The translations under genes were made by a program, and so were the position numbers. From Bacteroidales bacterium (GTDB lineage Bacteria; Bacteroidota; Bacteroidia; Bacteroidales; P3): 33,584 bases of DNA. The notes beneath the pieces are model-generated. The model worked only from the letters and a program-made list of their open reading frames with translations. It was not told the origin of the DNA and made no database searches. The stretch is from the NCBI GenBank assembly GCA_017958525.1, contig JAGDCN010000045.1, positions 1-33,584 on the forward strand, given 5' to 3'. Below are positions 1-9,100 of the stretch, one piece after another (within the stretch, counting starts at the first letter, position 1; every line of letters begins with the position of its first letter).

Positions 1-1775
1 AGTGCGTCGATCTGCTCCTTGTATGCTGCTGCGACGTTGCGGCGGATGAGTTTCTGGGTGGGAGTGAGGAATTTGTTGGCCTCGCTCCAGGTGTCGGCCA
101 CCAAGGTAAATTTCTTCACCTGTTCGGTGACACCGAGTTCAGCATTATATTTATCGACAACTTTCTGGTAACGTGCAATAACTGTCTTGTCAGCAATCAT
201 CTCCTCCTTGCTGACGGCCGTGACGTTGTGGCGTCCGCACCAGTCTTTCAGCATATCGAAATCAGGGGCAATCAGAGCGGCGGCAAACTTCTGGTCGGCG
301 CCAACCACCATCATATCAAGGATGAACGGCGACTGTTTCATCTTCTCTTCGATGACCTCGGGGTTGATGTATTTGCCCATCGAAGTCTTGAACATACTCT
401 TGGTGCGTCCGGTGATGAAAAGGTAGCCGTCGGGATCGAAATAGCCGGTGTCGCCAGTGTGGAACCACCCCTCGCTGTCGATGGCTTCAGCCGTGAGTTC
501 GGGTTGATTGTAATAGCCTTTCATCACGTTGCCGCCGCGACATTGTATCTCGTTGGTTTGAGGGTCGATGCGAACTTCGATTGCGCGCATTGCGAATCCC
601 ACCGAGCCGATTTTGCGGCCTTTCTTATTGCTGTTGGTCACAGCGATGAGCGGCGAACACTCAGTGAGGCCGTAGCCTTCGTAGAGGTCGAGACCCACGC
701 AGGAGAAGAACCTTGTCAGACGTGGCTGGATGGTGGCACCGCCGCTGACCAGCATATAGAGCTCGCCTCCCATACTCTCGCGGATTTCTTTATAAACCAG
801 CTTGTCGGCGATTTTCTTTTGAAGTTTGTACCAGCCGCTGAGTTTCGATTCGTCGAGGTCGTAGTCAAAAGCCAGGTCGATAGCCCAGTCGAAAATTTTT
901 TTCTTGATGCCTGTCATCTTTTCACCCTTGCGGAATATCTTGTCATAGACCTTCTCGATGAAGCGTGGCACACAGGCCATCATATTAGGACTGATTTCCT
1001 TGCAGTTGTCGCCAACTTTGGCAATGCTTTCGGCGTATGCTATGGTAAAGCAGAGCCACTGGTAGAGGTAGCCCATCATACGCTCGTAGATATGGCACAT
1101 CGGCAGCCAGCTCAATGCCTTTGTCCAAGTCTTTCCGGGACTTTCTTTGATTTCCTGTACGTTCATAATCAGACCGCGGTGGGTCAGCATAGCACCTTTT
1201 GGGACACCAGTGGTACCGCTAGTATAGATCATTGTGCATATGTCGTCGGTGGTAAGAGAGTCTTTCATTTCCTGCAAGCGCTGCGGTGCGTCGGGATGCT
1301 CGGAAAGATAGCGTCGGCCAATCTCATAGATGTCGTCAATCGACTTGACATCTTCCATAGGAACAATGGTGCAGAGGTTTTCCAGATGCGGCAGTTTTTC
1401 GCGGATATTGCTGATTTTCTTGTACAGCGACGGTGTTTCGACAACCAGCAAACGCACCTGGGCATCGTTGAGGATATACTGGTAGTCCTCTTCACTGATG
1501 GTAGGATATATGGGCAGCAGCACTGCGCCTGTCTGCTGGACGCCGAAATCGACATAGTTCCATTCAGGTCGGCCGGCGGAGATGAGACCGATGTTTTCGC
1601 CTTTTTTCACACCGAGGTGCATAAGGGCGTAACTGATAAGATTGGATTTCTCAATATATTCGTCAATGGAGTGTTCTTTCCATTCGCCATTTTCCTTGAA
1701 TTTGAACACTGGACGTTCCGGATGCAATTCTTTGCGGCGGTCCAAAAGATCAAACAATCGTGTGGGTTCAGACAT
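1..1775 (-). CDS. Long-chain acyl-CoA synthetase (AMP-forming), 3' end beyond window
   Basis: Activates fatty acids to acyl-CoA through an acyl-adenylate. The reverse strand reads open for 591 codons from an ATG at 1775 to the window edge, so only the extreme C-terminus is missing (family members are about 600 aa). The adenylate-forming signature YTSGTTGVPKG lies at residues 184-194. A YGLTECSP motif and a WFHTGD...DGYLFITGR segment (motif with the ribose-binding Asp and hinge) follow in the expected order. The gene has its own Bacteroidota-type promoter at 1810-1840. The family call is firm; chain-length specificity cannot be read from the sequence. Confidence 0.93.
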   Translation of the reverse strand, partial: MSEPTRLFDLLDRRKELHPERPVFKFKENGEWKEHSIDEYIEKSNLISYALMHLGVKKGENIGLISAGRPEWNYVDFGVQQTGAVLLPIYPTISEEDYQYILNDAQVRLLVVETPSLYKKISNIREKLPHLENLCTIVPMEDVKSIDDIYEIGRRYLSEHPDAPQRLQEMKDSLTTDDICTMIYTSGTTGVPKGAMLTHRGLIMNVQEIKESPGKTWTKALSWLPMCHIYERMMGYLYQWLCFTIAYAESIAKVGDNCKEISPNMMACVPRFIEKVYDKIFRKGEKMTGIKKKIFDWAIDLAFDYDLDESKLSGWYKLQKKIADKLVYKEIRESMGGELYMLVSGGATIQPRLTRFFSCVGLDLYEGYGLTECSPLIAVTNSNKKGRKIGSVGFAMRAIEVRIDPQTNEIQCRGGNVMKGYYNQPELTAEAIDSEGWFHTGDTGYFDPDGYLFITGRTKSMFKTSMGKYINPEVIEEKMKQSPFILDMMVVGADQKFAAALIAPDFDMLKDWCGRHNVTAVSKEEMIADKTVIARYQKVVDKYNAELGVTEQVKKFTLVADTWSEANKFLTPTQKLIRRNVAAAYKEQIDA

Positions 1776-1809
1776 AGTTAAGACAATTTTGTTAAAATTT
1801 ATTAATTTG

Positions 1810-1840
1810 CAAAGTTACAAAAAAAATACAATATGACAAC
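1810..1840 (-). promoter_or_regulatory. Bacteroidota-type promoter of the acyl-CoA synthetase gene
   Basis: On the reverse strand TAACTTTG (1810-1817) matches the -7 box TAnnTTTG, and GTTG (1837-1840) sits 19 nt upstream as the -33 box. The start codon lies 34 nt downstream of the -7 box. Confidence 0.6.
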
Positions 1841-1928
1841 AAAAAAAATGAGCAGCGTAATAACAGGTTGTTTATAAGTGCTCTATAATACTGGTTGCAA
1901 TTTGATGGGAAATATGTTCCAGTGCATT

Positions 1929-1947
1929 TTTGTCAGATATTGACAAA
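1929..1947. repeat. Short inverted repeat between two genes
   Basis: TTTGTCA (1929-1935) and TGACAAA (1941-1947) form a perfect 7-bp inverted repeat with a 5-nt spacer. It lies just downstream of the dus stop and upstream of the acyl-CoA synthetase promoter. It could be an operator or a weak hairpin; there is no U-tract, so a terminator call is not supported. Confidence 0.3.
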
Positions 1948-1980
1948 TAATAGCAGATGCAGTTTCCGATAGTCAGACAA

Positions 1981-2958
1981 CTATTGGGCGTAATGTTCGT
2001 CAATGTGTTCGAGGATGGAGAGGACTTCGGGTAGAGTGGTTACGCTAACTAAAGGAATGCGGAACTGCTTAAAATCGTAGAGTCCACGGAAGTAAGCACT
2101 GTAGTGTTTGCGCATTTCAAAGATGGCCTGGCGCTCACCTTTGAAGTCAACAGCGGCAAGAATATGCTTGCGGCATATAGCGACGCGGTTTGCGACGGTG
2201 GGCGAAACAGGTGTCTGGTTAAGCATCAGCTGCTTTGTTTGTTCGAAAATCCAGGGGTTGCCGATGGCTGCGCGGCCTATGAGGATGCCATCGACACCGT
2301 AGCGTTGGCGTGCATTGATGGCCTGTTGCGGAGTGGTGATGTCGCCATTGCCGAAAACGGGTATGTGTAGGCGCGGATTGGCTTTGGTTTCGCCGATAAG
2401 TGTCCAGTCGGCTTCGCCACGATACATCTGTGTTTTGGTGCGCCCGTGGATGCTGACGGCGGCGACGCCGATGTCCTGCAGTTGTTCGGCAAGGGTGACA
2501 ATGGGTTTGTCGTTTTCGTCGTATCCGAGTCTCGTTTTGACTGTTACAGGCAACGGAGAGTGCTTTACAAGTGCAGCCGTTATTTTCAATAGTTTAGGTA
2601 TGTCTTTGAGCATACCGGAGCCGGCACCCTTGCCAGCCACTTTGCGCACGGGGCAGCCCCAATTGATGTCGATAAAATCGGGATGGGCATCGGCGACAAC
2701 ATCAATGCAGCGAAGCAAAGAATCCTCATCGTTCCCGAATACTTGTATGCCAATGGGGCGCTCGTATTCTGCGAAAAGCATCTTGCGGAAACTCTTTTCG
2801 GCATCGCGGATAAGGGCCTCCGATGCGATGAACTCGCTGATGAGTACATCGGCGCCGTGCTGTTTGCAGAGCTGACGGAACGGCAGGTCTGTAATGTCAT
2901 CCATCGGAGACAAAAACAGAGGGAATTCGCCGAGTTCGATGTTGCCTATTTTAACCAT
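1981..2958 (-). CDS. dusB: tRNA-dihydrouridine synthase (DusB type)
   Basis: FMN-dependent enzyme reducing uridines in tRNA D-loops. The 325-aa product starts with the family N-terminus (LSPMDDITDLPFR, residues 16-28). It carries the catalytic Cys102 in the DINWGCPVRKV motif, Lys141 in VTVKTRLGYD, the HGRTKTQMYRG segment, GNGDI, and the FMN-phosphate motif ILIGRAAIGNPW. Length is normal for the family. The gene is divergent from the cytidine deaminase, with only 61 nt between the start codons. DusB is the closest subgroup by motif memory; which uridine is modified is not determined here. Confidence 0.93.
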   Translation of the reverse strand: MVKIGNIELGEFPLFLSPMDDITDLPFRQLCKQHGADVLISEFIASEALIRDAEKSFRKMLFAEYERPIGIQVFGNDEDSLLRCIDVVADAHPDFIDINWGCPVRKVAGKGAGSGMLKDIPKLLKITAALVKHSPLPVTVKTRLGYDENDKPIVTLAEQLQDIGVAAVSIHGRTKTQMYRGEADWTLIGETKANPRLHIPVFGNGDITTPQQAINARQRYGVDGILIGRAAIGNPWIFEQTKQLMLNQTPVSPTVANRVAICRKHILAAVDFKGERQAIFEMRKHYSAYFRGLYDFKQFRIPLVSVTTLPEVLSILEHIDEHYAQ

Positions 2959-3001
2959 CTACAATATTTTGCACAGATTTGCGTTAAGCTGAAAACGAAT
3001 G

Positions 3002-3035
3002 CAAAGATAGTTAAAAAATATGGAAAGAACGCAAA
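3002..3035 (-). promoter_or_regulatory. Probable promoter of the dus gene
   Basis: On the reverse strand TATCTTTG (3002-3009) matches TAnnTTTG. A TTTG (3032-3035) lies 22 nt upstream, slightly longer than ideal, and falls inside the first codons of the divergent cytidine deaminase gene. Expression of the two genes may therefore interfere. Confidence 0.4.
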
Positions 3036-3484
3036 CGATACACTATCAGGAATATAAATTCGACGAATTGGGAACTGCCGATCGTGCCTTGATGGATGCA
3101 GCCATATCAGCGACCGACACTGCTTACGCTCCTTATTCCAATTTCCACGTAGGTGCTGCGGTACGCCTGTCCGACGGTACTGTTGTAAAAGGCAGCAATC
3201 AGGAAAACATAGCATATCCAAGTGGATTGTGTGCAGAAAGGACGGCGTTGTTTGCCGCATCGGCACAGCATCCAGGAGTGACGATGGAGGCATTGGCCAT
3301 TGTGGGGCGCAACAGCGAAGGCAAACTGACTGGCGCCAGCCCCTGCGGAGCCTGCCGTCAGGTGATGGCAGAACAGGAAAGTCGCCAAAGGGGGAATTTG
3401 CGGATTTTATGCTATTTTTCATCCGACAAAATACTGATATTCGATGGTGTAGAATCGCTGTTGCCCTTTATTTTCAGTATGTGA
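3020..3484 (+). CDS. cdd: Cytidine deaminase
   Basis: Zinc enzyme of pyrimidine salvage converting cytidine or deoxycytidine to uridine or deoxyuridine. The 154-aa product has the substrate segment YAPYSNFHVGAA (residues 37-47), the Cys-Ala-Glu motif (Cys71, catalytic Glu73) and PCGACRQ (Cys109, Cys112), which complete the zinc site. Length fits the tetrameric class. The ATG at 3020 precedes a normal N-terminal extension. No clean promoter match is visible in the 61-nt gap upstream on this strand. Confidence 0.95.
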   Translation: MERTQTIHYQEYKFDELGTADRALMDAAISATDTAYAPYSNFHVGAAVRLSDGTVVKGSNQENIAYPSGLCAERTALFAASAQHPGVTMEALAIVGRNSEGKLTGASPCGACRQVMAEQESRQRGNLRILCYFSSDKILIFDGVESLLPFIFSM

Positions 3485-3660
3485 AACACATATTTTTGCA
3501 AATTATAATAAATTGATATATAGGGGGAAAACAGTTAGCGCACAAAAGTTTTCATATAAAAGTTTGTCATACTGATTTTTCTTTGTACTTTTGCAAACTT
3601 GTTCGAGGCCATTTGCGCCTCCTTTTAACTATGTAAATTAATATATAAAAAAAATAACAA
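3485..3660. other. Intergenic region with promoter for the foldase block
   Basis: The gap between cdd and the foldase gene is AT-rich and holds no ORF. The only signal I support in it is the promoter at 3563-3593, which leaves a 5' leader of about 60 nt. Confidence 0.6.
3563..3593 (+). promoter_or_regulatory. Strong Bacteroidota-type promoter
   Basis: TTTG at 3563-3566, a 19-nt spacer, then TACTTTTG at 3586-3593 match the consensus TTTG-N19-TAnnTTTG exactly. It is placed to drive the foldase gene and possibly the envelope block behind it. Confidence 0.75.
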
Positions 3661-5790
3661 ATGGGAATTATTGGAAACATTAGAAAACATTCGTGGATAG
3701 CAGTCATCATAGTAGGTATTGCTATCATTGCTTTCATTATTGGCGACCTTACGAAGAACCGTAGCCAGGAGGCTTTTGCCAAATTGGACGGTGACGAGGT
3801 GACATACGACTATTTCAACAGCCGAGTTATGCAGCGCGAGGAAGATTACAATATGCGCGGCAACAGCAACTATTCTTTCAAAGAGAGCGTGTGGCAGGAA
3901 ATCCTGCAGGAACGACTGCTGGACAAGGAGATGAATGCCCTTGGTGTCACCGTCACCGACGCTGAGGTCAGCGATATGTATGTGGGCCGTTTCATCCACC
4001 CGTCACTGCAGCAGCAGTTCACTAATCGCCAGACCGGCCAGTATGATCGTCAGGGTATCAGCAACTATGTGCGCCAGATAGAGGAAATGCCTGATACGAT
4101 GATGGCCAAGGTTCAATGGCTCAAATACCAGGAGCAGGTTCGCGAGGACCGTCAGAGAAACAAATATATCGCTATGCTCCAGAATGGTATGTATATGCCA
4201 AAGGCTATTGCCGAGAAGATAGCCGAAATGAGCACTAAGCAATCTGACGTCCGTGTAGCAGGAATGCTCTACTCGCAGAACAGCGATGTCCAGGTTGAGC
4301 TGACAGATGCCGATTATCAGAAATATTTCGATACCCACAAGAAAGAGTTGAACCGCGATGTGTTCCGTATGGACAACCGCGAGCAGCGTGAAGTGGCTTA
4401 CGCTGTTTTCACTGCACAGCCTTCACAAAATGACATTGCTGAGCTGGAGAGCGAGATCAGCAGTTGGTGGGGCGAAATGCAGCAGATGGATGAAGGTGCT
4501 GTTATAGACTTTGTCAATATGCACGGTGGATATGATTCGATGTTCGTAAGCAGCGATGTTTTTGCTACTCCGCTTGATTCAATCATTAAAGGTTCGCACG
4601 CCGGTTCCGAAATTGCTCCTATGGTTGTACCGTCACTGACACGCGATGGCTATAATCGTTACACCTATGGCGAGTATGTTATGGGTAAGGTGCTGAAGAC
4701 CGAGATGCGTCCCGATAGTCTGCGTATTTCTTTGATTCTCATTCCTTCGCAGAACTATCACCAGAGTGTCACCCGTACTCCCGAACAGGCTGCCCATCTG
4801 CGTGACAGCGCAATGGCCAGCATTAAAGCCGGTATGCCTTTCGAGGCAGCCGTTGCCGCTTTCTCGATTGATACCACCAACCGTGGTGACCAGGACTGGC
4901 AGATTGACGGAGCCTTCGGTATTTTGAACGAGGATATTGTCCATCACAACGTTGGCGATGTTTTTGACAAGGAACTACCTAACAATGCAGGCTACTTTAT
5001 TGTCAAGGTGACAGGAAAGAGTGCAAACAAGATGAAATATCGTGTTGCATTGGCTCAGAAGGTCATCACTCCCAGTACCGACACCGAGAAGGATGTTCGC
5101 GACCGTGCAAACCAATTTGCCAGCCAATTCTCCACTTGCCAGGCTATGATCGAGGGTGCCCAGTCGCAAAATGTACAGATGCGCAGCGCATTGCTTATCT
5201 CGATGAGCGACTCGCTGACAGGATTTTCCAACACCCGTGACGCTGTCCGTTGGGCTTTCAACGAGAAGAACAAAGTCGGTGCCGTCAGCGGTGAGATCTA
5301 CAACTCCGACTACAGCTACATAGTTGTAGGACTGCGCGAGGTCTATGTCCCCAACCAGCTGACACTTGACCAGGTCCGTCCTCTTATCGAGAACTCTGTC
5401 CGTCTGGAGAAACTAGGTGAGCAACTTGTTGCAAAAGCTGAAGAGGCTGCCAACGGCAGCAGCGACATCAACGCCATTGCCGCCAAGCTAAACACCACTA
5501 TCGACACCGTTACCGGAGTGACCTTCGGAGGCTATCTTGGCCGCAACGGTATGGAACCCAAGGCCACATCGGCCATTGCTGCCAAGAGCGATACTGGTAT
5601 CATTGGACCTATCCAGGGAGCTAACGGTGTATATGTTATCAGCGTAGATAGCAACAGCCAGGCAGAAACTGTTGATACCGAGAGCATCCGTCAGCGTTAT
5701 GAGAATGCCGGTATGAATGGTCTCAACTATCTGATAAACGTGCTTCAAAGCCGTATCAAGATTGTCGATAACAGACTGATGTATCTCTAA
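3661..5790 (+). CDS. Membrane-anchored SurA/PpiD-like peptidyl-prolyl isomerase
   Basis: Periplasmic chaperone/foldase for envelope proteins, anchored in the inner membrane. The 709-aa protein has one N-terminal membrane helix (about residues 11-29) after a short basic start, the topology of PpiD. A SurA-N-like helical region follows (about 30-230). A parvulin-like PPIC segment starts near residue 345 (SLRISLILIPSQN) and runs to about 465 with the usual D-W-...-G-x-G/F-type core, and there is a second degenerate repeat further on. In Bacteroidota, proteins of this layout are annotated as SurA N-terminal domain peptidylprolyl isomerases. Whether it isomerises proline or acts only as a chaperone is not settled by sequence. 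Confidence 0.88.
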   Translation: MGIIGNIRKHSWIAVIIVGIAIIAFIIGDLTKNRSQEAFAKLDGDEVTYDYFNSRVMQREEDYNMRGNSNYSFKESVWQEILQERLLDKEMNALGVTVTDAEVSDMYVGRFIHPSLQQQFTNRQTGQYDRQGISNYVRQIEEMPDTMMAKVQWLKYQEQVREDRQRNKYIAMLQNGMYMPKAIAEKIAEMSTKQSDVRVAGMLYSQNSDVQVELTDADYQKYFDTHKKELNRDVFRMDNREQREVAYAVFTAQPSQNDIAELESEISSWWGEMQQMDEGAVIDFVNMHGGYDSMFVSSDVFATPLDSIIKGSHAGSEIAPMVVPSLTRDGYNRYTYGEYVMGKVLKTEMRPDSLRISLILIPSQNYHQSVTRTPEQAAHLRDSAMASIKAGMPFEAAVAAFSIDTTNRGDQDWQIDGAFGILNEDIVHHNVGDVFDKELPNNAGYFIVKVTGKSANKMKYRVALAQKVITPSTDTEKDVRDRANQFASQFSTCQAMIEGAQSQNVQMRSALLISMSDSLTGFSNTRDAVRWAFNEKNKVGAVSGEIYNSDYSYIVVGLREVYVPNQLTLDQVRPLIENSVRLEKLGEQLVAKAEEAANGSSDINAIAAKLNTTIDTVTGVTFGGYLGRNGMEPKATSAIAAKSDTGIIGPIQGANGVYVISVDSNSQAETVDTESIRQRYENAGMNGLNYLINVLQSRIKIVDNRLMYL

Positions 5791-5817
5791 GAGAGGTAGA
5801 ATAGTACAGATACTGAG

Positions 5818-5888
5818 AAGTTGAGAAGGTGAGACGATACCGACCAGCAGTATCACGTCAGTCTCATCCTCTCAACTTTTCTTCTTTT
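5818..5888 (+). terminator. Long hairpin followed by a pyrimidine/T-rich tail
   Basis: The 18-nt arm at 5818-5835 pairs with 5861-5878 with two mismatched positions. The loop contains a second 5-bp hairpin (GATAC 5836-5840 with GTATC 5850-5854). The stem is followed by TTCTTCTTTT (5879-5888). It could end or attenuate transcription after the foldase gene. The next gene starts 39 nt later on the same strand, so partial readthrough is possible. Confidence 0.55.
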
Positions 5889-5926
5889 AAACCTTAAACC
5901 CCGACAGAGGCAAGTACAAAGGTATT

Positions 5927-6451
5927 ATGTCGCTAAAAGAAAAGATATCAGGTTTTTTCGCCAGCATCAAGCGCTTCTTCAAGCGTTTGTGGAACAGTCG
6001 CCACACAATAGGTGATCTGGTGAAGCACAAACACCGCTTTGTGGTACTCGACACCGACACCTACAAAGAAAAAATATCTTTCCAACTGTCGGGCATCAAC
6101 ATCTTCGTTTTTCTGGGCATCACGTCGCTGGTACTGATATTCCTGACTGCACTGTTACTGGCATTTACACCGTTGCGCGAACTCATTCCCGGCTATGCCA
6201 ACACCGGTATGGTAGAGCAGACATACGAGAATGCGCGCATCATAGATTCGCTCGAAACAGAGTTGAAAAACCAGGAAGAGATGCTGGCCGACATACAATA
6301 TATAATGCTTGGGAAAGACCCCTCCGAGCGTCACGTGGTGGAACAACAACGCAGCGACAGTGTGAAGGTGCAGCCGACCCCGTATGTAAGGTCGAAAGCC
6401 GACAGCTTGCTACGCGACGAGGTTGAAACGAGAGAGAAGGAAAAAAAATGA
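5927..6451 (+). CDS. Small membrane protein with one TM helix and coiled coil
   Basis: The 174-aa product has a basic N-terminus rich in Phe, Lys and Arg (residues 1-30), then HKHRFVVLDTDTYKEK, one membrane helix at about residues 57-80, and TPLRELIPGY directly after it. A coiled-coil-like stretch (about 101-128) and a charged tail follow. From memory, the segment up to the IPGY motif resembles the membrane N-terminus of Bacteroidota M23-type cell-wall peptidases, but no M23 domain follows. Its TGA stop overlaps the dxr start (ATGA), which implies translational coupling. The function is unknown; an envelope scaffold is an inference from topology and neighbours. Confidence 0.75.
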   Translation: MSLKEKISGFFASIKRFFKRLWNSRHTIGDLVKHKHRFVVLDTDTYKEKISFQLSGINIFVFLGITSLVLIFLTALLLAFTPLRELIPGYANTGMVEQTYENARIIDSLETELKNQEEMLADIQYIMLGKDPSERHVVEQQRSDSVKVQPTPYVRSKADSLLRDEVETREKEKK

Positions 6452-7599
6452 GCAACAAAAAACATATTGCCATTCTTGGTTCGACAGGTTCGATAGGCAC
6501 GCAGACGCTGAACGTTGTGCGCCGTCACCCTGATTTATATGAGATAGAGGTGCTTGTGGCTGGTAGCAATGCAGATTTGCTGGTTGAGCAGGCACTGGAA
6601 TTTGAACCGAATATGGTTGTTATTGCCGACAAGAGCAAATATGCTGCTGTCAGTGATGCACTTGCAAAGACCGATGTGAAAGTTTTTGCAGGCGAAGAAT
6701 CAGCGATTGCCGCTGTCGAAATGGAGGGCGTTGATATTGTTGTCGCCGCCATTGTCGGTTTTGCAGGTTTGCGTCCTACGCTGCGTGCCATCAAGGCTGG
6801 CAAAACCATAGCGTTGGCCAACAAAGAGACGATGGTGGTGGCTGGAGCGATAGTTACTGCCGAAGCTCGCCGTTGCTGTGCCTCGATTCTGCCTGTCGAT
6901 TCTGAACATTCGGCAATATTCCAGACCCTTCAGGGCGAGATGCAGAACAGCATCGATAAGATATTACTGACAGCTTCTGGTGGGCCTTTGTTAGGGCGCA
7001 AACGCGAGCAACTTGAAAATGTGAGTCTCGACGAGGTGTTGCGCCACCCAAATTGGAGTATGGGTCGCAAGGTGACCATCGACTCGGCCAGTCTGATGAA
7101 CAAAGGACTGGAAGTCATAGAGGCCAAATGGCTTTTTGGTGTTGGTACAGACCGTATAGAGGTGTTAGTACATCCGCAGAGTATTGTTCATTCAATGGTG
7201 CAATTTGAAGATGGTTCCATAAAGGCCCAGTTGGGAACTCCCACGATGGAAACACCTATACAATATGCACTTTCCTATCCACATCGCATAGAAAGCCATA
7301 TACCGCGATTCAGTTTCTGGGAACACCCTGAGCTGACCTTCCTGCGTCCCGATACCGACACCTTCCGTTGTTTGCCGCTGGCATACAATGCCATTGAACG
7401 TGGAGGCAATATCCCCTGTGTGATGAATGCCGCCAACGAAGTGGCTGTGCAGCGCCTTATCGAGGGGCGGCTGCGTTTCCTCGAAATTGCCGACTTTGTG
7501 GGTGAGGCGATGGAGCGTGCAACATTCATCCCCCAACCCACGCTGGAACAACTCATAGAATGCGACGCAGAAGTTCGCAAAGAATTAATGAAAAAATAA
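6448..7599 (+). CDS. dxr: 1-deoxy-D-xylulose 5-phosphate reductoisomerase
   Basis: Second step of the MEP isoprenoid pathway: DXP to 2-C-methyl-D-erythritol 4-phosphate using NADPH and a divalent metal. The 383-aa product has the NADPH motif GSTGSIGTQT (11-20), NKE (125-127), the metal/substrate motif VDSEHSA (150-156) and ASGGP (176-180). It also has the long conserved block around HPNWSMGRKVTIDSASLMNK (200-219), and VHPQSIVH (241-248). Length is typical. It overlaps the upstream gene by 4 nt and is 7 nt from the protease gene, the common dxr-rseP pairing. Confidence 0.97.
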   Translation: MSNKKHIAILGSTGSIGTQTLNVVRRHPDLYEIEVLVAGSNADLLVEQALEFEPNMVVIADKSKYAAVSDALAKTDVKVFAGEESAIAAVEMEGVDIVVAAIVGFAGLRPTLRAIKAGKTIALANKETMVVAGAIVTAEARRCCASILPVDSEHSAIFQTLQGEMQNSIDKILLTASGGPLLGRKREQLENVSLDEVLRHPNWSMGRKVTIDSASLMNKGLEVIEAKWLFGVGTDRIEVLVHPQSIVHSMVQFEDGSIKAQLGTPTMETPIQYALSYPHRIESHIPRFSFWEHPELTFLRPDTDTFRCLPLAYNAIERGGNIPCVMNAANEVAVQRLIEGRLRFLEIADFVGEAMERATFIPQPTLEQLIECDAEVRKELMKK

Positions 7600-7606
7600 T
7601 TACGAA

Positions 7607-9079
7607 ATGAAAATATTAGCACTGATACTCAGTCTTTCGCTGCTTGTACTGACACACGAACTCGGACACTTCTTTTTTGCCCGTCTATTCAAGACCCGTG
7701 TGCGCCGTTTTTACCTTTTCTTCAACTGGAAAATATCCATACTGAAAGCCAAGAAGTTCGGTGGCAAATGGCATTTTCTATTCTTTAACTCAAAGACTCC
7801 CGATGAGTGGGACGAGAAAAACCTTGCTCCCGAAGATCAGGACAACACATTGTGGGGTATCGGCTGGATACCGCTGGGCGGATATTGCGATATCGCCGGT
7901 ATGATTGACGAGACCAAAGATGCCAATGACCTTGAAAAAGAGCCCCAACCGTGGGAGTATCGTTCAAAAAAGGCTTGGCAGCGCCTATGCATCATTAGCG
8001 GTGGTGTGCTGGTCAATTTCATCTCGGCACTTCTCATCTACACCTGCATATTTGCCCATTGGGGCAAAAACGAACTGCCGCTGCAGAATGCCAGGATGGG
8101 TTATGACTACCACGAGTTGTTGATAGAAGAAGGATTCCAATCCGGCGATATTATTTGTGCCATAGATGGTGAGGAGATGACGGAGATCGAAACAACGCAA
8201 CATAAACTGCTGCTGGATCATCCAAATACTGTGTCGGTTATGCGTCCTATGCAGATAAGCGACACTGTTTATAGCAGTAATGCCGACAATGGCGAACCTG
8301 TTGTTATGACGGTCAGTGAACGTGACACTATTGTGCGTGTTGATATCGCCATATCTGGAGACTTGTTGACCAGGATTAAACCTCGCGACAGCAATATGTT
8401 ATTTACTGTCCGTACACCTTTTGTTGTGAAGGATTTTGTCCCTGGTTCGCGCGCTAAACGTGGGGGTATGGCGATAGGCGACAGTATTGTGAGTTTGAAC
8501 GGAGAGTCAATGCCGTGCTATACTGAGATATCGAAGCGTTTGGGAGAGTTGAGCGATTCGATTGTTACATTTGGTCTTTATCGCAATGGACAATTTGAAG
8601 AAGTGCAGGTCAATGTGGACGGCAAGGGTAAAATTGGTGTCTATCTGATGGATTATCTTGACTTGTATGATTGTATCCATACGGATTATACTTTCTTTCA
8701 GGCCATACCCGTCGGTATCAGCTACGGATGGAAGCAGATGACTACCTACGCTCGTTCGCTGCGTATCCTTTTTACAAAGGATGGCTATAAGGGATTGGGC
8801 GGATTCGGTACTTTGGGCGGTCTTTTCCCTGATAAGTGGAGCTGGTATTCGTTCTGGACGATTACAGCACTTCTCGCGCTGATTTTGGCGTTTATGAACG
8901 TTATTCCCATTCCAGGTCTTGATGGAGGTCATATTGTTTTCACATTGTGGGAAATTATCACTCGCCGCAAACCCAGTGACAAATTCCTCGAAGTGGCGCA
9001 AACTATCGGAATGGCGCTGCTGTTTGTACTGCTGATTGTTGCCAACGGCAACGACATACTGCACTGGTTGGGTTTTTAG
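7607..9079 (+). CDS. rseP: Site-2 zinc metalloprotease of the RseP family
   Basis: Intramembrane protease that cuts membrane-bound regulators such as anti-sigma factors and cleaves signal-peptide remnants. The 490-aa product has the zinc motif HELGH at residues 17-21 inside the first membrane helix. A PDZ-like region lies near residues 275-340 (FVPGSRAKRGGMAIGDSIVSLNGE). The second active-site motif, NVIPIPGLDGGH, is in a C-terminal helix and supplies the third zinc ligand (Asp). The product is somewhat longer than E. coli RseP, with an extra charged N-terminal segment typical of Bacteroidota. Its position after dxr supports the call. The local substrate is unknown. Confidence 0.92.
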   Translation: MKILALILSLSLLVLTHELGHFFFARLFKTRVRRFYLFFNWKISILKAKKFGGKWHFLFFNSKTPDEWDEKNLAPEDQDNTLWGIGWIPLGGYCDIAGMIDETKDANDLEKEPQPWEYRSKKAWQRLCIISGGVLVNFISALLIYTCIFAHWGKNELPLQNARMGYDYHELLIEEGFQSGDIICAIDGEEMTEIETTQHKLLLDHPNTVSVMRPMQISDTVYSSNADNGEPVVMTVSERDTIVRVDIAISGDLLTRIKPRDSNMLFTVRTPFVVKDFVPGSRAKRGGMAIGDSIVSLNGESMPCYTEISKRLGELSDSIVTFGLYRNGQFEEVQVNVDGKGKIGVYLMDYLDLYDCIHTDYTFFQAIPVGISYGWKQMTTYARSLRILFTKDGYKGLGGFGTLGGLFPDKWSWYSFWTITALLALILAFMNVIPIPGLDGGHIVFTLWEIITRRKPSDKFLEVAQTIGMALLFVLLIVANGNDILHWLGF

Positions 9080-9100
9080 GGAATTGATAATTAAGATAAA

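Noticed and set aside
228..1781. 517-codon forward ORF
   Set aside because: It is the antisense shadow of the acyl-CoA synthetase, whose reverse-strand motifs are unmistakable; the forward product has no recognisable domain.
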